A stretch of DNA of 64,000 nucleotides from Autumnicola patrickiae (GTDB lineage: Bacteria > Bacteroidota > Bacteroidia > Flavobacteriales > Flavobacteriaceae), in contig NZ_JAVRHM010000005.1 of assembly GCF_031846525.1 (NCBI RefSeq), forward strand, positions 62,001-126,000, written 5' to 3'. Within the stretch, counting starts at the first letter, position 1, and each line of letters starts with the position of its first letter. The translations under genes and the position numbers were made by a program. Positions 1 through 8,720 of the stretch are shown here, one piece after another. The notes under the pieces are model-generated. The model was not told where the DNA came from. It was given only the letters and a program-made list of their open reading frames with translations, and did no database searches.

Positions 1-2
1 TT

Positions 3-215
3 GGACTTTCTGGTGTTAACCGGGTAATTGTTCAGTTTAAAATTGATAAAAGTGGTAAAATTACAGAAGTTCGTTCCCGTGCTCCTCATCCAAGATTAGA
101 GCAGGAAGCAGCAAGGGTAATCAACAAATTACCAAGTATGCAGCCCGGGAAACAGCGTGGAAAAGCTGTTGGGGTAATGTACTCTTTACCAATTGTTTTC
201 CAGGTTCAGGATTAA
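3..215 (+). CDS. TonB-like C-terminal domain protein (partial, 5' end missing)
   Basis: The gene enters from the left edge, and only its last 70 codons are visible, stopping at 213-215. The visible part has the strand-helix-strand pattern of the TonB C-terminal domain: a strand with VIVQFKIDKSGKITEV, a helix with LEQEAARVINKLPSM, and a final strand LPIVFQVQD. TonB-family proteins pass proton-motive energy from the inner membrane to outer-membrane receptors. The N-terminal anchor is outside the window, so a full energy transducer and a larger TonB-C-containing protein cannot be told apart. The next gene also begins with a TonB-C-like domain. Confidence 0.7.
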   Translation, partial: GLSGVNRVIVQFKIDKSGKITEVRSRAPHPRLEQEAARVINKLPSMQPGKQRGKAVGVMYSLPIVFQVQD

Positions 216-238
216 TTTTACTTATATAACAGTATTCA

Positions 239-264
239 AATCCCGGTTTAGGCCGGGATTTTTT
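239..264 (+). terminator. Rho-independent terminator after the TonB-like gene
   Basis: AATCCCGG and CCGGGATT form an 8-bp perfect stem around a 6-nt loop, followed by a run of T. It lies 24 bases after the stop of the TonB-like gene and separates it from remB. Confidence 0.85.
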
Positions 265-336
265 ATTTAAAAAAGTTATACTCTTGGAAAAAATGTATAT
301 TTCGCCTGTTTAACCAAATCTTTTGCCTCTAAAACT

Positions 337-2484
337 ATGAAGTATCTCATACTTCTTCCGGTTCTGTTTGCTACGAGCTTTTTAAATAGTCAGGAGAAAC
401 TTAATGATTCTGAAATACCACCCGTTTTTCCGGAATGTGAAATGGTGGAATTTCAGCAACGATCTGATTGTTTTCGGGAAACTCTAAAAGACTTTATAGT
501 TGAAAACATTAAAATTCCACAGGTTGTTGAAGAAGATAATTTCCGGGGTACCGTGGTTGTGCTTTTTGAAGTGACTAAAGAAGGGGATTTTCAGGTGCTT
601 TATATAGATGCTGCTTACAACCAGCTTAAAGAGGAAATAATAAAAGTCTTTGAGTCACTTCCGCAGATCCGACCTGCAACGTATAATGGTAAGCCTACTT
701 ACATGCAATTTCGGATGCCTTTGAAAATTCCATTGCGATTAAATGAAGAAATTGCAATTATAAAGGAGGAAAGCACTAGTTGGGCAGGGGAAGCTGCACA
801 AGATAAAACCACAGACTCTCCGTTTACAGGCTTAGATGCGAATAATGTGACCGAAGAATATGATCTTATACAATCCTCAGATTTTACAAAACCGCATTTA
901 GAGAGTAAGTTAAATATTCCTTTTTCTCATGAAATGTATAGCAGGTTCGATGCTGAATTAAATAGGATTGGCACTAATACGCATACGTCTAGTAAGCCTT
1001 TTTTATATTCTGAAGTTGCCAGATATTATGATTTTAAGGCAGAACAGGAAAAAATTTTACAGGATAGATCAACCTGGTTGGGTAGAAAGATCTGGAATGA
1101 GCATCTTGTTCAATTCCAGACAGAAGATTACTGGTTTACTATAGATTTTGGACTGGATCTTCAGCTTGGAAAGGATTTTCAGCAGGAGGATTATAAATTT
1201 ACCTATAATAATACCAGAATGGCAATTCTTAATGGGGGATTGGGCGATAACTTGAATTTTTATGCAGTCGCTTATGAGAACCAGGGACGTTTTGCTGAAT
1301 ACTTTAATGATTTTGCTCAATCTATCAGACCAGATGGAGGAGATCCTGCAATTATACCTGGTCGGGGAATCGCAAAGCCTTTTATGGATGGAGGGTATGA
1401 TTATCCTGTTGCAGAAGGCTATCTTTCCTATTCCCCTGGAAAATATTTTAATATACAGTTAGGTCACGGTCAGCATTTTATTGGTGATGGATACCGGTCT
1501 CTATTAATGAGTGATAATCCTTCTCCTTACCCATACCTTAAATTAAGTACTACTTTCTGGAAACTGAAATATACAAATACTTGGATGTCCTTAAGGGATG
1601 TGAGACCGGAAGTGACAGCAGATGGTTCCTTCAGGACAAAATTTATGGCTAATCATTATTTGAGTCTGAATTTGACAAAAAGATTAAATGTAGGTTTATT
1701 CGAATCTGTTGTTTGGCAGAATGATAACAACAGGGGTTTCGATGTAAATTATTTAAATCCGGTGATATTCTATCGCGCCATAGAATTTTCTACCGGTGCA
1801 CGTGGTGGAAATGCTCTTTTGGGCTTGACGACAAAGTATAAATGGACGGATAAAATCAATACCTATGGCCAGTGGGTAATAGATGAATTTTCTACAGGAG
1901 ATATATTTGGAGGATCTCAAAGTTGGAAAAATAAACTTGGCTATCAATTGGGTGTAAAATATTTTGACGCATTTAATATTCCCAATCTGCTTCTGCAGAT
2001 GGAATACAACCAGGTTCGGCCTTATACTTATTCCCATAATAAAGAAGTAGTGCTCAACTATGGACATAATAACCAGTCCATGGCGCATTTGTGGGGTGCT
2101 AACTTTCGGGAAATTATCGGAATTGCACGTTATAAGAAAGAAAGAATGTACGGCCATGTGAAGTTTATCTATGGAAAGCGGGGCTTCGATTTTAATAATG
2201 GGGAAGATAACGCCGCTTATGGAGGTGATATTTACAGAAATTACAATGAGCGGCCGTTTGATTACGGCGTGAAAATCGGGCAGGGAAACACAACCAATTC
2301 ATTATTTGCTGAAGTAGAGGGTGGTTACATTATAAACCCTGCCAGTAACCTCAAGCTCTACGGAAAATTTATTTACAGGAATTTTGAAACTCAGGTAAAA
2401 ACACCACTTCATTCTGATAATTCCACCGCCTGGATCAACTTTGGTTTAAGGACAGATATCTTCAACTGGTACTATGATTATTAG
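337..2484 (+). CDS. remB: Gliding motility outer-membrane protein RemB
   Basis: This 715-residue protein has a signal peptide (residues 1-19, ending FLNSQ), a TonB-C-like domain at about 30-135 (VVVLFEVTKEGDF and a helix ending LPQIRPA), and a long beta-barrel-like region rich in alternating aromatic residues that ends in YYDY, as expected for an outer-membrane protein. In Flavobacterium johnsoniae RemB is an outer-membrane protein linked to gliding motility and polysaccharide-related surface behaviour. The assignment rests on overall architecture and motifs such as GHGQHFIGDGYRSLL and NPVIFYRAIEF. It is transcribed alone, after a terminator and before the ctaB promoter. A generic capsule-assembly-type barrel protein is the main alternative. 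Confidence 0.72.
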   Translation: MKYLILLPVLFATSFLNSQEKLNDSEIPPVFPECEMVEFQQRSDCFRETLKDFIVENIKIPQVVEEDNFRGTVVVLFEVTKEGDFQVLYIDAAYNQLKEEIIKVFESLPQIRPATYNGKPTYMQFRMPLKIPLRLNEEIAIIKEESTSWAGEAAQDKTTDSPFTGLDANNVTEEYDLIQSSDFTKPHLESKLNIPFSHEMYSRFDAELNRIGTNTHTSSKPFLYSEVARYYDFKAEQEKILQDRSTWLGRKIWNEHLVQFQTEDYWFTIDFGLDLQLGKDFQQEDYKFTYNNTRMAILNGGLGDNLNFYAVAYENQGRFAEYFNDFAQSIRPDGGDPAIIPGRGIAKPFMDGGYDYPVAEGYLSYSPGKYFNIQLGHGQHFIGDGYRSLLMSDNPSPYPYLKLSTTFWKLKYTNTWMSLRDVRPEVTADGSFRTKFMANHYLSLNLTKRLNVGLFESVVWQNDNNRGFDVNYLNPVIFYRAIEFSTGARGGNALLGLTTKYKWTDKINTYGQWVIDEFSTGDIFGGSQSWKNKLGYQLGVKYFDAFNIPNLLLQMEYNQVRPYTYSHNKEVVLNYGHNNQSMAHLWGANFREIIGIARYKKERMYGHVKFIYGKRGFDFNNGEDNAAYGGDIYRNYNERPFDYGVKIGQGNTTNSLFAEVEGGYIINPASNLKLYGKFIYRNFETQVKTPLHSDNSTAWINFGLRTDIFNWYYDY

Positions 2485-2520
2485 ACAATGTAGAGCCTGA
2501 AAATTAACAATTTTCGTCCC

Positions 2521-2550
2521 TTGTTAAAACCTAATTAAGGAGTATCTTTG
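2521..2550 (+). promoter_or_regulatory. Bacteroidota-type promoter of the ctaB-cox cluster
   Basis: TTG at 2521-2523 and TATCTTTG at 2543-2550 are separated by 19 bases, an exact match to the TTG/TAnnTTTG pattern of the main Bacteroidota sigma factor. A transcript starting just downstream would exclude a TTG start at 2548 and supports the TTG start at 2572 for ctaB. Confidence 0.75.
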
Positions 2551-2571
2551 CGGCAATTTAAAAAGGGCTTT

Positions 2572-3474
2572 TTGAGCAACACGCAAACACATACTCTCTC
2601 TGCTTCAGTTTTATCAGATTTTAAGGAAATAACTAAAATGCGACTGGCGATCAGCGTAGTGTTTTCCTCTGTAGCTGGTTACTTTCTGGGTGCAGAAACT
2701 ATTGATTTCGTGACTGTGCTTTTGCTGGCCATAGGAGGATATTTGATGGTGGGCGCATCTAATGCCTATAATCAAATAATTGAACGCGATCTGGACGCTT
2801 TGATGGACCGGACGAAGAACAGGCCTATCCCTGCTGGACGAATGTCGGTTTCTACGGCTTTTACAATTGCCAGTGTTTTCACTATTCTTGGTTTAATTGT
2901 TCTATACGTGATCAATCCCAGGACAGCAATGTTTGGTGCGATAAGCATTTTCCTTTATGTAAGTGTGTATACCCCATTAAAGACAAAAACTCCTCTTTCT
3001 GTTTTTGTTGGAGCTTTTCCCGGTGCAATACCTTTTATGCTGGGTTGGGTTGCTGCTACTGGTGATTTCAGTATAGAGCCTGGAACATTGTTTATGATTC
3101 AGTTTTTCTGGCAATTTCCGCATTTTTGGGCAATTGGCTGGTGGTTATATGACGATTATAAAAAGGGAGGATTCTTCATGCTTCCAACAGGGAAAAGAGA
3201 TAAAGGTACCGCCGTTCAGGTAGTACTGTATACTATCTGGACTGTTTTGGTTTCTTTAATTCCGGCATTTGGTGTGACAGGAAGTTTATATCTTACTCCG
3301 GTGGCAGCGGTTATAATCCTTCTGCTAGGGTTAGGGATGCTTTATTATGCTTTAAAATTATATAAAGAAAAAACTGCTGAAGCAGCTAAGAAGTTGATGT
3401 TTGCCAGTGTGTCTTACATTACCTTGCTTCAGATAATTTATGTTTTGGATAAATTTATAAGACAATGGATTTAA
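2572..3474 (+). CDS. ctaB: Protoheme IX farnesyltransferase (heme O synthase)
   Basis: This UbiA-family membrane prenyltransferase adds a farnesyl group to heme B to make heme O for cytochrome oxidase. Visible signatures are NQIIERDLDALMDRT, the first Mg-prenyl-diphosphate-binding motif (N/D-rich), and YDDYKKGGFFML, the second one, with about eight membrane helices. The 300 residues match the family. I chose the TTG at 2572 (MSNTQTHT) because the promoter -7 box overlaps the longer start at 2548. The gene overlaps the next one by 10 bases, so it is translated together with the oxidase subunits it serves. Confidence 0.93.
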   Translation: MSNTQTHTLSASVLSDFKEITKMRLAISVVFSSVAGYFLGAETIDFVTVLLLAIGGYLMVGASNAYNQIIERDLDALMDRTKNRPIPAGRMSVSTAFTIASVFTILGLIVLYVINPRTAMFGAISIFLYVSVYTPLKTKTPLSVFVGAFPGAIPFMLGWVAATGDFSIEPGTLFMIQFFWQFPHFWAIGWWLYDDYKKGGFFMLPTGKRDKGTAVQVVLYTIWTVLVSLIPAFGVTGSLYLTPVAAVIILLLGLGMLYYALKLYKEKTAEAAKKLMFASVSYITLLQIIYVLDKFIRQWI

Positions 3475-4046
3475 CAGAAGGATCAGAAAGGAACAAACAC
3501 AACAGGGCCAAAAAAATGATGCTCTGGTTTGGAATAATAAGTATGATTATGACCTTTGCTGGTCTTACCAGTGCTTATGTGGTGAGTAAAACACGGCCAG
3601 ATTGGTTGGTTGATTTTGAGTTGCCAGGCTCCTTCTTTTGGAGTACTGTTGTAATTATTTTAAGCAGCGTAACTTTTGCCCTGGCGAAAAAGAATATTGC
3701 TGCCGGGAATCGTAGAAATGGAGCGGCTTTGTTAATAGGAACACTTGTACTGGCAATTCTGTTTGTAGCGCTGCAGTTCCAGGGTTTTTCTGAATTATTT
3801 GGACAAGGCTATTTCTTTACAGGAAGTGAGAGTACAGTCACTACATCCTTTATATATGTTGTAGTTTTGGCCCATCTAGTACACCTCGCGGCGGGCTTAA
3901 TTGTTCTTTTAGTCGTAATTTATAACCATTTTAAACAGCGTTACCATAAGGGGCAAATGCTTGGTATAGAGTTGGGTGCAACCTTCTGGCATTTCGTGGA
4001 TTTCCTATGGATTTACCTGTTTTTGTTTTTATATTTCTTTAAATAA
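3465..4046 (+). CDS. Cytochrome c oxidase subunit III-type protein (short)
   Basis: This 193-residue, five-helix membrane protein of the heme-copper oxidase subunit III family stabilises the catalytic subunit I core. The N-terminal helix pattern (MMLWFGIISMIMTFAGLTSA) and the C-terminal LGATFWHFVDFLWIYLF are characteristic; the WHFVD motif is typical of the family. It starts inside the end of ctaB and is followed by a second, larger subunit III gene. Two subunit III genes in a row are common in Flavobacteriaceae. The short form resembles subunit III of caa3-type enzymes. Confidence 0.9.
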   Translation: MDLTEGSERNKHNRAKKMMLWFGIISMIMTFAGLTSAYVVSKTRPDWLVDFELPGSFFWSTVVIILSSVTFALAKKNIAAGNRRNGAALLIGTLVLAILFVALQFQGFSELFGQGYFFTGSESTVTTSFIYVVVLAHLVHLAAGLIVLLVVIYNHFKQRYHKGQMLGIELGATFWHFVDFLWIYLFLFLYFFK

Positions 4047-4091
4047 TAAAATTGCGTATTTTTGCGCATCACTTAAATTTAAATTTCATTT

Positions 4092-5072
4092 ATGGAAGCT
4101 TCTGTTGTAAGAACAGGCACCGAAGGTAAAGCTTGGGGCGGTGGTAATGAACCATTGGATGCTAGTTATGGAAAAATGATGATGTGGTTTTTCATCGTTT
4201 CTGATGCACTCACCTTTTCCGGATTTTTGGCAGCCTACGGTTTTTCCCGTTTTAAATATGCAGATATTTGGCCTATTGCAGATGAGGTATTTAACCATTT
4301 TCCATTCCTCCATGGGGTAGATGCTCCCATGTATTATGTGGCTTTAATGACATTTATTCTTATCTTTTCTTCTGTGACTATGGTTTTGGCTGTAGATGCA
4401 GGGCATCATCTAAATAAGGCTAAGGTCACTTTTTATATGTTTTTAACCATTATTGGTGGACTTATTTTCCTTGGTTCCCAGGCCTGGGAGTGGTCGAATT
4501 TTATTAAAGGTGAATACGGTGCAGTTAGTACCACTGGAGGAAACATTCTTCAGTTTGTAGATAATGAAGGTCATAGAGTGGCTTTAAGTGATTTCGCAAT
4601 ACCAGAAGCTTCAGAAAGAATTGTACATGAAGAGAATGAGGGGATTTGGTTTGAGTCAGGTGCTACACTTCCAACTTACTCTATAGAAGAAGTAACTGCA
4701 GGCTTTGCTGCAAATGAAGATCTTTACGTAAGAACCGGGGTTTTAAATGAAGAGGGGGAGAAAACAATACTTTCCAGACGCGAATCTTTGCAGAAGCTTG
4801 AAACCGAAGGAATAGGTGTGGTAGAAGGTGCTAATCTTACACAGAATGAATATGGGCCGCCACTATTTGCGGACTTCTTTTTCTTTATTACTGGATTCCA
4901 CGGATTCCACGTTCTTTCTGGTGTTATTATAAATATAATCATCTTCTTTAATGTTATCGTAGGAACTTACGAGCGTCGCGGTAATTATGAAATGGTAGAA
5001 AAAGTTGGTCTTTACTGGCACTTCGTAGATTTAGTTTGGGTATTTGTATTCACATTCTTTTACCTGGTTTAA
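4092..5072 (+). CDS. Cytochrome c oxidase subunit III, long form with an insertion
   Basis: A second subunit III, 326 residues. It has the same start pattern (KMMMWFFIVSDALTFSGFLA) and ending (YWHFVDLVWVFVFTFFYLV) as its neighbour. Between helices, about residues 140-255, it carries an extra hydrophilic segment of roughly 115 residues with no membrane helix, predicted to face a soluble side. The gene has its own TATTTTTG box at 4057-4064. It belongs with the upstream subunit III and the downstream subunit IV. What the insert does is not known to me. Confidence 0.9.
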   Translation: MEASVVRTGTEGKAWGGGNEPLDASYGKMMMWFFIVSDALTFSGFLAAYGFSRFKYADIWPIADEVFNHFPFLHGVDAPMYYVALMTFILIFSSVTMVLAVDAGHHLNKAKVTFYMFLTIIGGLIFLGSQAWEWSNFIKGEYGAVSTTGGNILQFVDNEGHRVALSDFAIPEASERIVHEENEGIWFESGATLPTYSIEEVTAGFAANEDLYVRTGVLNEEGEKTILSRRESLQKLETEGIGVVEGANLTQNEYGPPLFADFFFFITGFHGFHVLSGVIINIIIFFNVIVGTYERRGNYEMVEKVGLYWHFVDLVWVFVFTFFYLV

Positions 5073-5092
5073 TTCTGAAGAAATAAAATAAT

Positions 5093-5455
5093 ATGGCACA
5101 CGATACTGCACATCATCACGAATCCAACACCAAAAGAATTTGGTCTGTATTTATAATTTTATCTGTTGTAACACTTGTAGAAGTTGTTCTTGGTATAATT
5201 AAACCTGAATTTTTAACAGATACAGATCTGGTGAATATGTCACTGTTAAACTGGATATTTATTCTTCTTACTTTGTATAAGGCATATTTAATAGCATGGG
5301 CATTTATGCACCTTGAAGCTGAGAATAAATGGTTGCGCAGGGTTATTGTCTGGACTGCAATTTTTCTTATTCTATATTTGGTTTTTATTCTTCTTAATGA
5401 AGGATTTTATATATATGAAGTCTATAATGAGGGATATATGTCCTGGGATTTCTAG
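5093..5455 (+). CDS. Cytochrome c oxidase subunit IV family protein
   Basis: This 120-residue protein has a His-rich N-terminus (MAHDTAHHHES) and three membrane helices, matching the prokaryotic subunit IV family. The stretch KAYLIAWAFMHLEAENKWLR is typical. It is a small accessory subunit of the heme-copper oxidase, and its position 20 bases after subunit III fits a shared operon. A hairpin with a T run follows and closes the oxidase cluster. Confidence 0.88.
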   Translation: MAHDTAHHHESNTKRIWSVFIILSVVTLVEVVLGIIKPEFLTDTDLVNMSLLNWIFILLTLYKAYLIAWAFMHLEAENKWLRRVIVWTAIFLILYLVFILLNEGFYIYEVYNEGYMSWDF

Positions 5456-5474
5456 AAAAGTTAAAAGCATTTAG

Positions 5475-5503
5475 AAAGGCGGTTTTATAAACCGTCTTTT
5501 TTA
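5475..5503 (+). terminator. Rho-independent terminator of the oxidase cluster
   Basis: GGCGGTTT and AAACCGTC form a stem (one G-T pair) with a 3-nt loop, followed by TTTTTTATTTTT. The T run merges into a TATTTTTG box (5502-5509) that may start the next transcript. Confidence 0.75.
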
Positions 5504-5534
5504 TTTTTGCACTCCTTTTGTCTTATAGTTTAAT

Positions 5535-6182
5535 ATGAAAAAGATTTTTATAGTAGGAGTGCTTTTCGCTTTACCAATTGTAGCCTACCTTTTCTTTTCT
5601 TCAGGTAAAAATAATTTTGCAAGGCTTCCAGTTCTAACCCCTGAGGTGCAGGATATTTCTCAGTTCGAAAGTTTAGCTGGTAATAAAGTCGCTCTGGAGG
5701 ACAAAATAACTGTTCTGGCTTTCTTCGGAAGTAACCTTGAGGAGATACGAGGGAATACTTTTAATCTAGATCAGGAGATATTGGACAAATACTACGAATT
5801 TGAAGACTTTCAGTTTGTAATCCTTCTTCCGGAAGAAAGCAGGTCCAAGGCTTCTGATTTTGCAAGAGAATTTTCAGCAATAAGCAATTCAGAGCAATGG
5901 AAGTTTGTTTTTGCCGCCCCTGAAGAAATTCAGCATGTGTTTAATAGCCTGGGATCTTCTTACAGTCTTGATGGCAAAAGTTATTCTCCTTACGTGTTTA
6001 TTATTGATAAAGATGCTGCCCTTCGTGGACGGAAGGATGACGAGGATTACGGAAAATTGTATGGCTATGATTCGAGATCTGTTGCAGAGCTTAATAATAA
6101 AATGAATGATGATGTAAAGGTGATATTGGCAGAATACAGGCTGGAATTAAAAAAGTATGAAACTGAAGGACTTGAGGATTAA
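5535..6182 (+). CDS. Membrane-anchored SCO/thioredoxin-fold-like protein without the cysteine pair
   Basis: This 215-residue protein has one N-terminal membrane helix followed by a domain that looks like a thioredoxin fold: a strand with ITVLAFFGS, a helix, FQFVILLPEE, and a late strand SPYVFIIDKDAALRG. In the place where SCO proteins have CxxxC it reads FFGSNLEEIRGN, so the copper- and redox-active cysteines are missing. It sits directly before a canonical SCO gene. I infer a degenerate SCO paralogue with a structural role in oxidase assembly; a direct function cannot be assigned. Confidence 0.55.
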   Translation: MKKIFIVGVLFALPIVAYLFFSSGKNNFARLPVLTPEVQDISQFESLAGNKVALEDKITVLAFFGSNLEEIRGNTFNLDQEILDKYYEFEDFQFVILLPEESRSKASDFAREFSAISNSEQWKFVFAAPEEIQHVFNSLGSSYSLDGKSYSPYVFIIDKDAALRGRKDDEDYGKLYGYDSRSVAELNNKMNDDVKVILAEYRLELKKYETEGLED

Positions 6183-6207
6183 GTGGAGGAAAAATGAAAT
6201 TAACTAG

Positions 6208-6939
6208 ATGAAAAATTACTCTTATATAGGAATTTCATTGGTCATCCTGATATTCGGGATCATTTTTGTGCCTAAAATAATTGACCGGGTTAGCGATAAG
6301 GACACCGTTTCTTCAGACAGGCTAAGCAGGAAAGCAGAAGGTTCAGAAAAAAAGGTTGGGGAGGAGCTATCTTATATTCTCATTAACGGAAAGAAAAGAA
6401 AGGCTCCGGAGTTTGAGTTGATAAATCAGGACGGGGATACTATTTCCAATGAAGATTATAATGGCAAAGTGTACGTGGCAGAATTCTTTTTTACCACCTG
6501 CCCTACAATTTGCCCGGTGATGAATAAAAATTTAGTAGAAGTTCAAAAAGAATTTAAAGAAGATGATTTTGGAATAGCTTCTTTTACTATAGATCCCAAG
6601 CATGATACTCCGCAGGTGCTTAAAGCATATGCTGAAAACTACGGGATAACCAATCCAGATTGGAATTTTTTAACAGGAGATAAAGAAGAAATTTATGGCC
6701 TGGCAAATGAAGGATTTTATATCTATGCTGGAGTAGATGAAGCTGTTCCAGGTGGTTTTGCCCATTCGGGATTGTTTGCATTGGTAGATCAGGAAGGTTA
6801 TATAAGGTCGAGAATTGACAAATTTGGCAATCCGCTTATTTACTACCGGGGCTCTGTTGAAAGGAATAAATCCATTACTGAAGGTGAAGAAGAACCTCAG
6901 ATCGATATTCTTATTGAAGATATAAAGAAATTACTGTGA
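6208..6939 (+). CDS. SCO family copper chaperone/thiol oxidoreductase
   Basis: This 243-residue SCO1/SenC-like protein delivers copper to, or reduces, the CuA site of cytochrome c oxidase on the periplasmic side. It has an N-terminal membrane anchor (residues 5-22) and the CPTICP motif with Cys98 and Cys102. The third copper ligand His186 is in GGFAHSGLFALVD, and the SCO extension FTIDPKHDTP is present. It overlaps the following DUF420 gene by 4 bases, which supports coupled translation. Confidence 0.93.
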   Translation: MKNYSYIGISLVILIFGIIFVPKIIDRVSDKDTVSSDRLSRKAEGSEKKVGEELSYILINGKKRKAPEFELINQDGDTISNEDYNGKVYVAEFFFTTCPTICPVMNKNLVEVQKEFKEDDFGIASFTIDPKHDTPQVLKAYAENYGITNPDWNFLTGDKEEIYGLANEGFYIYAGVDEAVPGGFAHSGLFALVDQEGYIRSRIDKFGNPLIYYRGSVERNKSITEGEEEPQIDILIEDIKKLL

Positions 6940-7475
6940 GAAAGACATTATCAAGACAGGATAAAGTTGCTGTACCCATAATTATTACATTATCAATTGT
7001 GGTACCCTTACTTGTACTCGTACTGATGTTATTGCCTGAACGTTACAACTTCCTCGGAGTACAAGCAGGTAGTTTTCCATTATTCCATGCTGTTTTAAAT
7101 GGTTCGACAGCAGTTTTATTAATGTTGGGTTACTTTTTTATTAGTATCAGGGAATATAAGCTACACCGTAATGTGATGATTATTGCCTTTTTTCTTTCTG
7201 CCATTTTTCTGGTAAGTTATGTGCTGTCAAAGATTAGTAATGATCCTGTTCCATATGGTGGAGATGGTTTTCTTAGAAACCTTTATTTCTTTATCCTTAT
7301 AAGCCATATCATATTATCGGCAATTATCGTCCCACTCGTACTGTTTACGATGTATCGGGGCCTTACGGGAGAATATGAGAAGCATGCTAAAGTTGCGAGA
7401 TGGACTTTTCCTATATGGTTTTATGTGGCAGTGACGGGAGTGCTGGTTTATGTTTTTATGTTGCCGTATTACTAG
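6936..7475 (+). CDS. DUF420 membrane protein (YozB/CtaM-like)
   Basis: A 179-residue protein with five predicted membrane helices. The start is GTG at 6936, overlapping the SCO stop. Conserved-looking histidines sit in FPLFHAVLNGSTAV, YKLHRNVM and ILISHIILSAI, matching the DUF420 family. In Firmicutes the related CtaM protein is needed to mature heme A oxidases. Its place behind SCO agrees with a role in oxidase assembly, which for this organism is inference. Confidence 0.82.
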   Translation: MRKTLSRQDKVAVPIIITLSIVVPLLVLVLMLLPERYNFLGVQAGSFPLFHAVLNGSTAVLLMLGYFFISIREYKLHRNVMIIAFFLSAIFLVSYVLSKISNDPVPYGGDGFLRNLYFFILISHIILSAIIVPLVLFTMYRGLTGEYEKHAKVARWTFPIWFYVAVTGVLVYVFMLPYY

Positions 7476-7492
7476 AAAACTGATGCCGATAA

Positions 7493-7523
7493 TTGCCATT
7501 TTAGAGGCATAGTTGTATTTTTG
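7493..7523 (+). promoter_or_regulatory. Bacteroidota-type promoter before the small CxxC membrane protein
   Basis: TTG at 7493-7495 and TATTTTTG at 7516-7523 are 20 bases apart, close to the consensus. It would start a transcript about 20 bases before the ATG at 7550. Confidence 0.6.
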
Positions 7524-7549
7524 CATTTTATTTTTAGACGCCTGAGATC

Positions 7550-7774
7550 ATGAAGTATAGAAAATTTTTCTTTATCGCTGTGTTGATGTTTTCGCCTATA
7601 ATTGCTGAAGCCCAATGTTCCATGTGCCGGGCAGTACTAGAAAGTGAAACCGACCAGAGTGCAGCAGAAGGGATTAACAATGGTATCGTGTATCTTATGG
7701 CGTTTCCATACATCCTTATTGGTGGTATAGGATATTTTATTTATCGTTCCAGAAAGAAAGATAAGTCTATATAA
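7550..7774 (+). CDS. Small exported membrane protein with a CxxC motif
   Basis: This 74-residue protein has a signal peptide ending AEAQ, a short CSMCRAVLES segment, and one C-terminal membrane helix (VYLMAFPYILIGGIGYFIY) with a Lys-rich end. Small proteins of this form sit beside oxidase-assembly genes in Flavobacteriaceae. The CxxC pair could bind metal or be redox-active, but I see no further evidence. A separate promoter and a 240-base gap on its right side make it a unit of its own. Confidence 0.65.
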   Translation: MKYRKFFFIAVLMFSPIIAEAQCSMCRAVLESETDQSAAEGINNGIVYLMAFPYILIGGIGYFIYRSRKKDKSI

Positions 7775-8018
7775 TCTACACCTGAATTTTTTCAGATATA
7801 TCTTCATTTTTTCCTATCGACTTTACCCTCCTGCTAATTTCATTGCAGGCTTATATGTAATCATTTTAATTTTCTGCTACTACAAAAAATTGTTTTTTTC
7901 CGTAAAACTTAATTTTTTAAGATTTTTTGGCACCTTCAGTGTAACTTTCTCAGATGATCATAGTCTTATAGCTTGAAGCCGGTAAATTCCTGCTATTAAT
8001 TTTCATCTTCTCGTCATT

Positions 8019-8720
8019 ATGATAGAAATTAAAGACTTGCATAAATCCTATAAAATGGGGAGCAATTCCCTTCATGTATTAAAGGGAATTAACTTTAATG
8101 TACAGGAAGGAGAACTTGTTTCGATTATGGGATCTTCAGGTTCGGGAAAATCAACGTTACTTAATATTCTGGGAATGCTTGATGAGGCAGATAGCGGCTC
8201 TTATACGTTAGATGGTTTGCCTATTAAAAATTTAAATGAAAAAATAGCTGCCCGTTACCGCAACAAGTTTTTAGGCTTCATTTTCCAGTCATTTAACCTT
8301 ATTTCTTATAAAAGCGCCTTAGACAATGTAGCACTTCCACTTTATTATCAGGGAGTAAAACGTAATGAGCGAATAGATATAGCTATGTCTTATCTGGAAA
8401 AAGTAGGACTTGCTAAATGGTCCGGCCATTTACCAAACGAGCTTTCAGGAGGTCAAAAACAGCGTGTGGCAATCGCCAGGGCTTTGGCTTCCAATCCAAA
8501 AGTACTACTTGCCGATGAACCTACCGGAGCATTGGATACTAAAACGTCCTATGAAGTTATGGACCTTATCCAGGGCATAAACGATGAGGGAAGAACAATT
8601 CTGGTGGTAACACACGAACACGATATTGCGCAAATGACCAAGCGTATTGTGAATTTAAAGGATGGGTTAATTATAGATGATACCAGGGTAGACCAGATAA
8701 GAGCACTTAGCAATGTTTGA
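8019..8720 (+). CDS. ABC transporter ATP-binding protein (MacB/LolD type)
   Basis: This 233-residue ATPase powers the export system encoded by the next genes. All motifs are intact: Walker A GSSGSGKSTLLN, the signature LSGGQKQRVAIARAL, Walker B VLLADEPTGALDT, and the switch histidine in VVTHEHD. It belongs to the mechanotransmission group (MacB, LolCDE, FtsE), where ATP hydrolysis moves periplasmic domains instead of moving substrate through the membrane. It overlaps the first permease gene by 8 bases. The ATPase is a separate gene here, unlike the fused MacB of Escherichia coli. Confidence 0.92.
   Translation: MIEIKDLHKSYKMGSNSLHVLKGINFNVQEGELVSIMGSSGSGKSTLLNILGMLDEADSGSYTLDGLPIKNLNEKIAARYRNKFLGFIFQSFNLISYKSALDNVALPLYYQGVKRNERIDIAMSYLEKVGLAKWSGHLPNELSGGQKQRVAIARALASNPKVLLADEPTGALDTKTSYEVMDLIQGINDEGRTILVVTHEHDIAQMTKRIVNLKDGLIIDDTRVDQIRALSNV

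Noticed and set aside
2548..2571. Upstream TTG start for ctaB
   Set aside because: It overlaps the -7 promoter box, so the codons would lie before or at the transcript start.
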